A stretch of DNA of 64,000 nucleotides, from positions 248,001 to 312,000 of the forward strand of contig NZ_JAKZJU020000001.1 in assembly GCF_022809315.2 (NCBI RefSeq), written 5' to 3'. A program made the translations under genes and the position numbers. Source of the stretch: Mesosutterella faecium (GTDB taxonomy: Bacteria; Pseudomonadota; Gammaproteobacteria; Burkholderiales; Burkholderiaceae_F). A model generated the notes under the pieces. The model saw only the letters and a list, made by a program, of their open reading frames with translations, made no database searches and was not told the DNA's origin. Shown here one piece after another: positions 1 through 7,870 of this stretch (position 1 is its first letter; each line of letters begins with the position of its first letter).

Positions 1-2529
1 AGCGCAGGCTGGAGCCTGGACGGGCAGGCCACCCTCAAGACGAACCTCGACTTCGATCTGAGCTCCGAACCGCTTTCGGTGCACGCTCAGGGCGACCTCG
101 GCCTGAAGAAGGCCGCCCTCGCGCAAAACGGAGGCTCCTCCCTCGACATCCGCCTCGAATCGGCCCGGGCCGGGCAGTTTGACGCCGCCTATAAAAAAGA
201 CCTCAGCCTGAAATTCGCGAAGCTCGACCTGGGAGACGGGCACTTCGCGCTGCCCGAAAGCGGCTTTTCGGTCGACACTTCGGCCGCAGCCCGCAGCCTG
301 GAGCTCGGCTGGGCCGCGGAGTCCGGCCGGCTTGATCTCAACGCGCGCTCGCTTGCCCTCACCACGCCGGAGCTGAAGGCCGGCACCTTTGAGGGCAGGC
401 TCGAGAAGCTCAATGCGGAGAGCCTGCGCGTAGGCTGGGACGGAAAGACGGAAAACGCCGCCGTCTCCGGAATGAAGCTCTCCGCGGAGGGCACTTCGCT
501 CAAGGCCGGCTCCTTCAGCGGCACGGCGCGCGGCAGCGACGCCCAGAACCTGTCGGTCCTCTGGAAGGGAAAGGCCAGGACGCTCGGCGTCAACGCGAAG
601 GCGGCCTCCGTCTCTGGCGGCGCCTTCAGCGCCTCGCCCGTGCAGGGAGGAACCGACCGGATCGGGCTTGAGGGCCTGCGCATCGCGGTCGACACGAATC
701 CGAACGGCGCGGTCGACGTCGGGGTGGAGCGCGTGAGCTCCCAGCCCTCGCACATCGAGGTGGCCGGAGACACGCCGGTCAAGGCGAGCCTGAGCTCGCT
801 CACCGTCTCGGGCAGCGCCTTCAGGCTCGCCGACCGGATCACCTTCTCCGCGCCCGACATCAGCGCCGACGGGGTGAAGTCCACGGTCGATCTGTTTGAC
901 TTCAACGCCGAGCATGCGGCGCTGCGCGGCGCGGCCTTCGAAAAGGCCGCGGAGACTTCCTTCAGGCTTGACAGCGCCGACCTCGCCAAGGCCCAGGCGA
1001 TTTCGCCTGTGAACGCCGCCCGCGTCTCCACGCTCTCCGACACGCTGGCCGTGCGGAAGTTCGACTGGCAGAGCGGGACGGCGGGCCACCTTACGCTGGA
1101 GTCGGCCGCGGCCCGCTCGAGCGCCTTCCAGATCGAGGGCGGCGGCGCCCGGTTCGGGCGCGTGGCCCTCGCCTCGGTCACGGGGGTCAACGCGCCGGCC
1201 AGCGGCACCGTGAACATCGGCCGCATCGCCATTGAAAAGCCCCGCTACAGCATCTCGCGCGACGCCAAGGGCAACCTCGACATCGATCCGCTTCTGGGCA
1301 AGAGGGGATCGGCCGAAAAGGCGAAGAAGACCCGGGAGGAAATCAAGAAGAAGGTCGCAGCCGAGGAAAAGCGCGTCGGCCGCCAGCCCAACCAGCCGGT
1401 GCGGGTGGGCGAGTTCTCCATCAGGGACGGGGGCTTCGCCTTCATCGACAAGGTCGTGCGGCCGGCCGGGCAGTTCCGCTTCGGCAGCCTCAACGTGAGC
1501 GTGAAGCCCGTGGTCTACGGGGGCGACAACACGCCCTCCACCCTCACCGCGAGCGCCCTCATCAACGGCTCCTCAAAGCTGAGCATCACCGGCAGCGGCT
1601 CGCCCTTCGTCGACAAGGGCAAGCTCACCGCCAAGGGCACCCTCACGGCGGTTTCCATGCCGTTTTTCACGCCCTACAGCGTCCACTACGTCTCCTACCC
1701 GATCCAGAAAGGCAACCTCAGCGTGAAAAGCGACATCACGATGACCGACAAGACGAAGATCAAGGCGGACAACCACGTCGTGATCGAGCAGCTCGGCTGG
1801 GGCCCGTACATCCCCAACGAGACCTCCATCAGCCTGCCGGTCACCCTGGCCACCTCGCTGCTCACCGACGGCAAGGGCAACATCGACTTCGAGCTGCCGA
1901 TTTCAGGCGACCTCGCCGACCCGCAGTTCTCGCTGAGCGATCTCGTGCTCACGGGACTGAAGAACCTGATCATCAAGGTGGTCGCCTCGCCGGTGAACCT
2001 GCTCGCCTCGCTTGCGAACTTCAGCACGAGCTCGTCTTCCAAGCCCGTCCTGGTGCCGTTCCTGTCGGGCCAGAGCAGGCTCACGGCCGACCAGCAGAGC
2101 ACGGTCACCCAGATCGTGAAGGCCCTGAAGGAGCATCCTGAGGCGAAGCTCGAGATCACGCCGCTCATCAACCAGAGCGGCGACAGCGAGGCGCTTCACC
2201 AGAGAACCTACAACGGGCTGCTGAAGGTCGCCCAGTCGACCATGCCTGAAAAAGAGCGCAGCCGCGAGGCTGCCGTGCGGGCGCTTTTCTCGATGCAGTT
2301 CCCGAAAGAGGATCCGAAGGGGCTGTCGGTGTCCGAGATGGAAAGCAGGCTCTACAAGGCAGTCGCCCCCGACCGCTCGAACATCGGGCAGCTCGCCGAT
2401 GCGCGCTGCCGGCACATCGCCCGCGCCGTCTCGGAGGCCGGGATCAAGGAGAACCGGATCTTCATCACCGGGCCCGAGTTCGACAAGAAGTCGACGGTGG
2501 GCGGCGTGAAGCTGCGCTTCGTGCGCTGA
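1..2529 (+). CDS. DUF748 / AsmA-like envelope protein, 5'-truncated by the window
   Basis: The reading frame is open from base 1, so 842 residues of a longer protein are visible and its start lies outside. The body is a long series of amphipathic beta-type repeats rich in Ser, Gly and Ala, as in AsmA-like proteins. Near residues 700-760 comes a segment resembling an OmpA-type end (LVPFLSGQSRLTADQ, then a helix and LEITPLINQSGD), which is typical of the C-terminus of DUF748 proteins. AsmA/DUF748 proteins are large inner-membrane-anchored periplasmic proteins linked to outer-membrane assembly or lipid transfer. The signal anchor cannot be seen here. Family assignment is from sequence pattern; the exact role is unknown. 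Confidence 0.8.
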   Translation, partial: SAGWSLDGQATLKTNLDFDLSSEPLSVHAQGDLGLKKAALAQNGGSSLDIRLESARAGQFDAAYKKDLSLKFAKLDLGDGHFALPESGFSVDTSAAARSLELGWAAESGRLDLNARSLALTTPELKAGTFEGRLEKLNAESLRVGWDGKTENAAVSGMKLSAEGTSLKAGSFSGTARGSDAQNLSVLWKGKARTLGVNAKAASVSGGAFSASPVQGGTDRIGLEGLRIAVDTNPNGAVDVGVERVSSQPSHIEVAGDTPVKASLSSLTVSGSAFRLADRITFSAPDISADGVKSTVDLFDFNAEHAALRGAAFEKAAETSFRLDSADLAKAQAISPVNAARVSTLSDTLAVRKFDWQSGTAGHLTLESAAARSSAFQIEGGGARFGRVALASVTGVNAPASGTVNIGRIAIEKPRYSISRDAKGNLDIDPLLGKRGSAEKAKKTREEIKKKVAAEEKRVGRQPNQPVRVGEFSIRDGGFAFIDKVVRPAGQFRFGSLNVSVKPVVYGGDNTPSTLTASALINGSSKLSITGSGSPFVDKGKLTAKGTLTAVSMPFFTPYSVHYVSYPIQKGNLSVKSDITMTDKTKIKADNHVVIEQLGWGPYIPNETSISLPVTLATSLLTDGKGNIDFELPISGDLADPQFSLSDLVLTGLKNLIIKVVASPVNLLASLANFSTSSSSKPVLVPFLSGQSRLTADQQSTVTQIVKALKEHPEAKLEITPLINQSGDSEALHQRTYNGLLKVAQSTMPEKERSREAAVRALFSMQFPKEDPKGLSVSEMESRLYKAVAPDRSNIGQLADARCRHIARAVSEAGIKENRIFITGPEFDKKSTVGGVKLRFVR

Positions 2530-2600
2530 AAAAAAGAGCCGCCTGCGCCTTCCCGGGCGGGGGAAAAACGCTTCTCCCCCCCCCGCCCGAAGGGGCGGCG
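2530..2600 (-). terminator. Rho-independent terminator of the ferredoxin reductase gene
   Basis: Read on the minus strand, a long GC-rich stem (outer arms GCCGCC/GGCGGC, inner arms CGGGCGGGGG/CCCCCGCCCG) ends directly in TCTTTTTTT. The U-tract lies against the stop codon of the converging DUF748 gene. On the plus strand no T-run follows the stem, so it should work mainly for the minus-strand gene. Confidence 0.7.
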
Positions 2601-2610
2601 CGGAAAGCCC

Positions 2611-3597
2611 TCAGCCCGCCGTGAAGGCGTCGCTGTAGATGCGGTCCGGGGTGATCCCGGCCGCCTTGAGAGCAGCCGTGGCGTCAGCCACAAGCCTGCC
2701 GCTGCCGCACATGTAGGCGTCGAACCCCGAGGCGTCGGGATGGTCCGCGAGGAAAGCCTCCTGGACGTGGCCGCGCCGCCCGTCCCAGTCCGCCTCGCGG
2801 CTGAGCACGGGGCAGTAGTGGAACCAGTCGTGCTCGCGCTCCCAGCGGCGGCAGAGCTCGTCCATGTAGAGGTCGGCCTTCGTGCGGCCGCCCCAGTAGA
2901 GGTAGACCTGGTGGGGCTTCGCGGCGGGCAGCCGGATGTAGTTCTCGATCATCGCCTTGGCCGGCGCAAAGCCCGTGCCCGTCATGAGGAAGACCAGGTC
3001 GTGGTCGGTTCTCTTGTGCAGCCGGAATTCGCCCGAGGGGGCCGTGACCTTAAGCGTGTCGCCCGCCTTGAGGGGGCTGGCCGTGACGCCGAAGAACCGG
3101 TCGGTGAAGCGCCCTCCCTTCACGTGGCGGATGTGCAGCTCGATCACGCCCGCGACGGTGTCGCAGGCGATCGAGTAGCTGCGGCGCTCCTCGCCCTGCA
3201 CGATGTCCACAAACTGCCCCGGCGTGAACACGACGGGGGCGCCGCAGGGGCGCAGCACGACGCGGATCACGTCGGGAGCGAGCCGCTCGCAGCTCTCCAC
3301 CTTCATGTCGGCCGCGGCGACCAGCCGCTTCCAGGCGATCTCGATCTCGGCATCGCTCAGCGCCGAGGACGAGCAGCAGAGAATGTTCAGGCCGGAGGCC
3401 GGGTGCCCTTCGCTCGAGCCCGGGGCGTAGGCGAGAAACGACCCGGAGGCCACCTTGGCGCTGCAGGCTCCGCAGAAGCCGCTGCCGCAGGCGTGCGGCA
3501 GCTCGATGCCGGCCCTTTCGGCCGCCTTGAGAATTCTTTCTCCCGGCTCGGCCGGGAAGGAAACATCCGAACCCTTGATCCTGATTGTGTATGTCAT
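2611..3597 (-). CDS. 2Fe-2S ferredoxin / FAD / NAD(P) oxidoreductase (AscD/RfbI-like reductase)
   Basis: 328 aa, electron-transfer flavoprotein. Residues 1-90 form a plant-type [2Fe-2S] ferredoxin domain with Cys37, Cys42 and Cys45 (CGSGFCGAC) and the fourth ligand at Cys74 or Cys75. A ferredoxin-NADP reductase module follows: FAD-binding RSYS around residue 141, a nucleotide-binding MTGTGFAPAKAM segment, and MCGSG near the C-terminus. Burkholderiales homologues are usually labelled CDP-6-deoxy-delta-3,4-glucoseen reductase, but no deoxysugar genes are nearby, so that substrate is doubtful. It may be a general NAD(P)H-driven reductase partner. It stands alone, with its own terminator, and is divergent from thiM across a 184-base gap. 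Confidence 0.85.
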   Translation of the reverse strand: MTYTIRIKGSDVSFPAEPGERILKAAERAGIELPHACGSGFCGACSAKVASGSFLAYAPGSSEGHPASGLNILCCSSSALSDAEIEIAWKRLVAAADMKVESCERLAPDVIRVVLRPCGAPVVFTPGQFVDIVQGEERRSYSIACDTVAGVIELHIRHVKGGRFTDRFFGVTASPLKAGDTLKVTAPSGEFRLHKRTDHDLVFLMTGTGFAPAKAMIENYIRLPAAKPHQVYLYWGGRTKADLYMDELCRRWEREHDWFHYCPVLSREADWDGRRGHVQEAFLADHPDASGFDAYMCGSGRLVADATAALKAAGITPDRIYSDAFTAG

Positions 3598-3781
3598 CGT
3601 GTAGTCAGTCCTGTTGTCTTGCCCGGCGGCGCGGCGATGCTCCCGCCGCCGTCCGGGCGCCTCCTCTTAGCATATCATTGTGCCTTAAATCCAAAGCTTC
3701 CCTGCGGCCCGGCGCGCCGGCTTCAGGAAACGGACGGCAAAGCGCACGCCGCGCGCTCTTTCAGAACAGAGGAGAATTCAG

Positions 3782-4594
3782 ATGAACGGTGTCGTTGAAC
3801 AGCTGCAGGCCTCAGCCGCCGCCGCGGAAATCCGGCGGATGAAGTCGCTGCGCCCCCTCGTGCAGTGCATCACAAACGACGTGGTCCAGGAAGTGACTGC
3901 CAACGTGCTTCTGGCCTGCGGCATGTCGCCCGCCATGGTGCCGGGGCTGGAGGAGTGCGCCGAGTTCGCCCGCGGCGCGGCCGATGCGCTGCTTTGCAAC
4001 GTGGGCACGCCGAACCGGGAGAACGTGCAGGCCATGAAGCTCGCGGCCGCGGCCGCCGCGGACGCGGGCAAGCCCTGGACGCTCGACCCGGTGGGAGCGG
4101 GCGGCACCGCCTGGCGCGACAAGGCGATCGAGGAGCTGATCGCGCTGCGCCCCACGGTGATCCGCGGAAACGGCTCCGAGATCCTCGCCGCCGCAGGGTT
4201 CGAGCACCGCTACAAGGGCGTCGACTCGCTCGACTCCAGCGCCTCGGCCCTGGAGGCCGCGCAGGCGCTCGCCGCGCGCTCCGGCTCCGTCGTCTGCGTG
4301 ACCGGCGAGACGGACTACGTGACCGACGGCCGCAGGACGGTGTCGGTTTCGGGCGGCTGCGCCATGGTCACGCTCGTCGTGGGCACGGGCTGCGCGCTCT
4401 CGGCGATGGCCGCGGGCTTTGCGGCCGGAGCGTCCGACCCCCTCGCGAGCACCGCGGCCTGCTGCCTGCTCGCCAAGCGCGCGGCAGAGCGCGCGGGGCA
4501 GACGGCCCGCGCGCCCGGATCCTTCCACAACGCCTACCTCGACGCGCTTTACCTGCTCAGCCCTGAGGAAGCGGCCGGTCTGATGAGCGCCTGA
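3782..4594 (+). CDS. thiM: Hydroxyethylthiazole kinase
   Basis: 270 aa, close to the usual ThiM length. It phosphorylates 4-methyl-5-(2-hydroxyethyl)thiazole in thiamine salvage. Visible family motifs are the N-terminal QCITN segment, DPVGAG, IRGNGSEI and the C-terminal GTGCALSAMAA loop, which carries the catalytic-site Cys. A GAGGAG ribosome binding site lies just before the ATG. thiE follows after 9 bases, so the two form a salvage operon. Neither thiD nor a TPP riboswitch is visible in the 184-base upstream gap. Cytoplasmic. Confidence 0.95.
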   Translation: MNGVVEQLQASAAAAEIRRMKSLRPLVQCITNDVVQEVTANVLLACGMSPAMVPGLEECAEFARGAADALLCNVGTPNRENVQAMKLAAAAAADAGKPWTLDPVGAGGTAWRDKAIEELIALRPTVIRGNGSEILAAAGFEHRYKGVDSLDSSASALEAAQALAARSGSVVCVTGETDYVTDGRRTVSVSGGCAMVTLVVGTGCALSAMAAGFAAGASDPLASTAACCLLAKRAAERAGQTARAPGSFHNAYLDALYLLSPEEAAGLMSA

Positions 4595-4603
4595 GGCCAA
4601 GCG

Positions 4604-5257
4604 ATGAACAGCGTGAACCTCGAGCTCTATCTCGTCCTCGACCCGGTGCTGTGCGGAGGCGAAGACGGCATGGTCCGAACCGCTCTTGAAGCCGTGCGGG
4701 GCGGCTGCACGATCGTGCAGCTGCGGGCCCCGGGCTGGAAAAAGCGCCGGCTCGCCGAGTGCGGGCGCGCGCTCCTGAAAGCGCTCGCCCCCTCGGGCAC
4801 GCCGCTGATCGTCGACGACCACGTCGACGTCGCCCTCGCGATCGGCGCCCAGGGCGTGCACGTGGGCCAGCAGGACCTGCAGCCGCAGGACGCGAGGCGG
4901 CTGATGGGGCCGCGCGCGATCATCGGCTACTCGGTGTCCAGCGGGCGCGAGCTCGCGCTGTGCGCCCCGCTCGTGCAGGAGGGCGCCGTGGACTACCTCG
5001 GCATCGGCCCGGTCTGGGCCACCGCGACGAAGCCCGACGCGGCCTCCCCCCTCGGGCTTGCGGGCTTTGCCGAGCTTGCCGCCCGCAGGCCCTGCCCGGC
5101 GGTCGCCATCGGAGCGGTGAACGCCGGCAACGCGGCCTCGCTGGCCGGGGCCGGCGCGGACGGCCTTGCCGTGGTCTCGGCCATCTGCGGACAGCCCGAC
5201 CCCAGGGCGGCCGCCGCCTTGCTGCTGCACGCCTTCCGACAGGGGCTTTCCCGCTAA
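4604..5257 (+). CDS. thiE: Thiamine-phosphate synthase
   Basis: 217 aa TIM-barrel enzyme joining thiazole phosphate and HMP pyrophosphate to give thiamine monophosphate. Motifs are IVQLRAPG near the start (phosphate/HMP-binding strand), VDDHVDVALAIGAQGVHVGQ, DYLGIGPVW and the C-terminal AIGAVNAGNAASL glycine-rich loop. The common N-D-R loop reads D-D-H here, a modest variation. It lies 9 bases after thiM and is probably co-transcribed with it. With ThiM it finishes thiazole salvage; HMP phosphorylation must be encoded elsewhere. Confidence 0.93.
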   Translation: MNSVNLELYLVLDPVLCGGEDGMVRTALEAVRGGCTIVQLRAPGWKKRRLAECGRALLKALAPSGTPLIVDDHVDVALAIGAQGVHVGQQDLQPQDARRLMGPRAIIGYSVSSGRELALCAPLVQEGAVDYLGIGPVWATATKPDAASPLGLAGFAELAARRPCPAVAIGAVNAGNAASLAGAGADGLAVVSAICGQPDPRAAAALLLHAFRQGLSR

Positions 5258-5343
5258 AATGAAGGGATTCGGGACGCTGCAGGAAGCCCTCCTGAGGGCT
5301 CCTGCCGCTCTCCCCTCCCCCTTTCCGCAAGGACCGCAGGATC

Positions 5344-6516
5344 ATGGCTTTTTTTTCTGGAAAAATTCCCGGCAGGCTGAAGTACCCCATCGAGACGGCC
5401 CGGACCGTCTGCCTCGTCAAGGCAGTCGAGACCTCGGAGGCCGGAAAGAAGTACTGGTCGCAGGAAGAAGCCTCGCAGGTCACGCGGGACCTGCTCTCGG
5501 AGACCTCCCGCTCGACGCCGCCCGCCCGCTTCATCGAGCAGCGCGCGCAGCTCGCCTACTCGCGCATGGCGAAAAAGTCGCACACGCTGCGGACCCTGAG
5601 GTTCGGGGGCAGCCCGGCCCTGGGCTACCTCACCTCGGCGGCGATCATTCTCTGCGCCTACCTGATCGGCGCTTTTGCTGAGCGGTTCTTTTCCTCCGGC
5701 TCGGAGGTGAACCTCTTTTCTCCCGTGTATGGCGCGCTCTGCCTCTGGAGCCTTTTCATCTACGCGCTGATGATCGTCTACGGCGCGCTCAGCCTCGTGC
5801 GCCGGCGGCACATGGAGCTGCCCTTCCGCACGGTGCTCGCGCGGCTCACCTCGGGGCTTGTCGCGCCGAAGCTGATCAGCTCGGGGCTGCGGCGGGCGTT
5901 CCTCGCCATCTGGGCGCCCGCCTGCCTGAGGCTCGCGCAGTTCCGGATCGCCCGGGTCTTCCACTGGGCTTTTCTCGCGCTCACGGCCGGAGTTGCCTCG
6001 AGCCTCATCGTGCGCGGGCTGGGCGGCACCTACATCATCGGCTGGGAGCTGCCGCTGTTTGACAGCGCGCCCGACCGGGTCTGCGAACTCTTCAGCCGCC
6101 TCTGGGGATGGATTCCCCAAGCGCTCAACCTGCCGCCCCTGCCGGACGTGGAGGGCGTGGCCGCCATGAGGCTCGACCGCATCGCGGCGGCGCCAGAGGC
6201 CGCCTCCCGGATCGCGCCCGCCTCGGCGTGGATGCCGCGGCTTTTCCTGCTGGCGCTTGTGCTGATCGTGATCCCGCGGCTGCTGCTGATCGCCTGGGAC
6301 AGCGCGGCGCTGCGCCTGCTGAAGCGCCGCGTCGCCATTCCCGTGGATGACTATTTCCGCAGCCTTCTCGAACCCGGGGAGGAGCACGCCTCCGGGCCCG
6401 CCCCGGAGCCTGCGGCCGCAGGAGCGGAGAGCGCCGCCGGCCAGGCGGCCGAGTCTTCTCCCGCCGCCGCACCGAAGAAGGAAGCTCCCGCGAAGCAGGA
6501 AGGCGGCGCCGCCTGA
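5344..6516 (+). CDS. DUF2868 family membrane protein
   Basis: 390 aa. Predicted membrane segments lie near residues 92-112, 128-152, 206-224 and 295-315. The stretch VRGLGGTYIIGWE (about 223-235) matches the characteristic DUF2868 RGL...GWE signature. The tail (about 345-390) is Ala/Pro/Glu-rich low complexity. A short AGGA ribosome site precedes the ATG. In many betaproteobacteria this family is followed by a DUF3482 GTPase-like gene; here a terminator follows and no such partner is present in the window. Function is unknown; location is the inner membrane. Confidence 0.75.
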   Translation: MAFFSGKIPGRLKYPIETARTVCLVKAVETSEAGKKYWSQEEASQVTRDLLSETSRSTPPARFIEQRAQLAYSRMAKKSHTLRTLRFGGSPALGYLTSAAIILCAYLIGAFAERFFSSGSEVNLFSPVYGALCLWSLFIYALMIVYGALSLVRRRHMELPFRTVLARLTSGLVAPKLISSGLRRAFLAIWAPACLRLAQFRIARVFHWAFLALTAGVASSLIVRGLGGTYIIGWELPLFDSAPDRVCELFSRLWGWIPQALNLPPLPDVEGVAAMRLDRIAAAPEAASRIAPASAWMPRLFLLALVLIVIPRLLLIAWDSAALRLLKRRVAIPVDDYFRSLLEPGEEHASGPAPEPAAAGAESAAGQAAESSPAAAPKKEAPAKQEGGAA

Positions 6517-6550
6517 AAGGCTTCCGTCGAAAGGCATCCTCTTTCCTGAG

Positions 6551-6588
6551 ACTCCGGTTCGCTCTTCAAGGCGGGCCGGAGTTTTTTT
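6551..6588 (+). terminator. Rho-independent terminator after the DUF2868 gene
   Basis: Arms ACTCCGG (6551-6557) and CCGGAGT (6576-6582) enclose an 18-base loop and run directly into seven T residues. It lies 34 bases after the DUF2868 stop codon. Confidence 0.75.
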
Positions 6589-6919
6589 CATCCCCCGGCC
6601 CGAAGCCCGCCCCGGAAGGAGCCGGAGTCCCAAGGCCGCCCCGCCCCTTTTCAGGGCGCCGCCCCGGAAATCCGCCTTGCCTTTTCCCCCAAAAGCCCTG
6701 CCGGCAGGCCCCGGGCCGCAAAGCCCCGCCTCCCTGCGGCGGCTCCGCCCGAAAGGGCCCGGGGGGCTTCAGACCCAAGCCAAAGCAGCCCAAAAAATAT
6801 CCGGCTCCCCCGGAAAGGCCGGGAAAGCCGGATCAGCCGAAAGGCCCGGAAAGCGCTCCTTTCCCGGGGGCCCGCTGAAACCGGACCGCGGGCGGGAGGG
6901 AAAGGCTGCGCCGTCCCCC
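6589..6919. other. Gene-free GC-rich spacer between converging genes
   Basis: About 330 bases between the DUF2868 terminator and the end of secF. It is rich in short C and G runs and in imperfect repeats of ccgg and gaaagg. No ORF with coding character fits it on either strand. The only structured element I can support is the secDF-side terminator at 6791-6833. Confidence 0.6.
6791..6833 (-). terminator. Rho-independent terminator downstream of secDF
   Basis: On the minus strand, ATCCGGCT and AGCCGGAT (plus-strand 6826-6833 and 6799-6806) form an 8-bp outer stem. A nested CCCGG/CCGGG stem sits inside, and ATTTTTT follows. It lies about 90 bases after the secF stop. Confidence 0.75.
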
Positions 6920-7855
6920 TTAGGGCACCATCTCGGAAATCTGCTGCTTGCGGGGCTTGTGCACGAGGTCCTCGCGCTTCACCTTCAGGTACATCGCAAG
7001 AGCCGCCGCCACGAACACGGAAGAGTAGACCGAGCAGCAGATGCCCACCGTCAGGGCGAGGGCGAAGTAGTGCAGGGCCGGCCCGCCGAACAGGTACATC
7101 GAGATCGTCATGCACAGCGTCGAGGAGTGCGTGATCACCGTACGGGAGATCGTCGCCGTAATGGCCGAGTTGATCACCTCGACGGTGCTCGCCCTGCGCA
7201 TGGTCCTGAAATGCTCGCGGACGCGGTCGAAAATAATCACCGACTCATTCACGGAGTAGCCGAGCACCGCGAGGAGGCTCGTGAGCACCTGCAGCGAAAA
7301 CTCCCACTGGAAGAAGGCAAAAAGGCCCAGCACGATCACAATGTCGTGCAGGTTGGCGATCACGGCCGAGACGGAGAACTTCCACTCGAAGCGGAAGGCG
7401 AGGTAAACCATGATGCCCAGCACGACCAGCGCGAGGGCGGTCGCCCCGTCGGTGGCGAGCTGCTGGCCCACCTGCGGCCCGACGAACTCGACGGAATGCT
7501 GCACCACGCCCGGAGTCTGCTCGGAGAGCACGGCCATCACCTGCTTGGCCTGCTCGCCGGAGCTCTCGCCCTTCTTGAGCGGGACGCGGATCAGCACGTC
7601 GCGCGCCGTCCCGTAGTTCTGGACGGAAGCTTCAGGAGAAATCTTCTCCACCAGCAGCTGCCGGACCTTGTCCGTATCGGCCGCCGCTGGATAGGTCACC
7701 TCCATCGTCGTGCCGCCGGTGAACTCAATGGAGAAGGCGAGTCCGCGGGTGGCGAGGAAGAAGACCGCAAGGCAGAACATAACGATCGAGAAGATATTCA
7801 GGTAAATCGAATACTTCATGAAGGGGATCGTTCTGTGGATCCGGAAAAATTCCAT
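6920..7855 (-). CDS. secF: Protein translocase subunit SecF
   Basis: 311 aa. With SecD and YajC it forms the proton-driven accessory complex of the SecYEG translocon in the inner membrane. Layout: an N-terminal membrane helix (about residues 20-38), a periplasmic P1-type domain containing GGTTMEVTYP, then five clustered membrane segments. The conserved LGYSVNESVIIFDRVRE segment is present. It starts 15 bases after the secD stop and is translationally close to it. Confidence 0.97.
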   Translation of the reverse strand: MEFFRIHRTIPFMKYSIYLNIFSIVMFCLAVFFLATRGLAFSIEFTGGTTMEVTYPAAADTDKVRQLLVEKISPEASVQNYGTARDVLIRVPLKKGESSGEQAKQVMAVLSEQTPGVVQHSVEFVGPQVGQQLATDGATALALVVLGIMVYLAFRFEWKFSVSAVIANLHDIVIVLGLFAFFQWEFSLQVLTSLLAVLGYSVNESVIIFDRVREHFRTMRRASTVEVINSAITATISRTVITHSSTLCMTISMYLFGGPALHYFALALTVGICCSVYSSVFVAAALAMYLKVKREDLVHKPRKQQISEMVP

Positions 7856-7870
7856 TTTGTCTCTCCTCCC

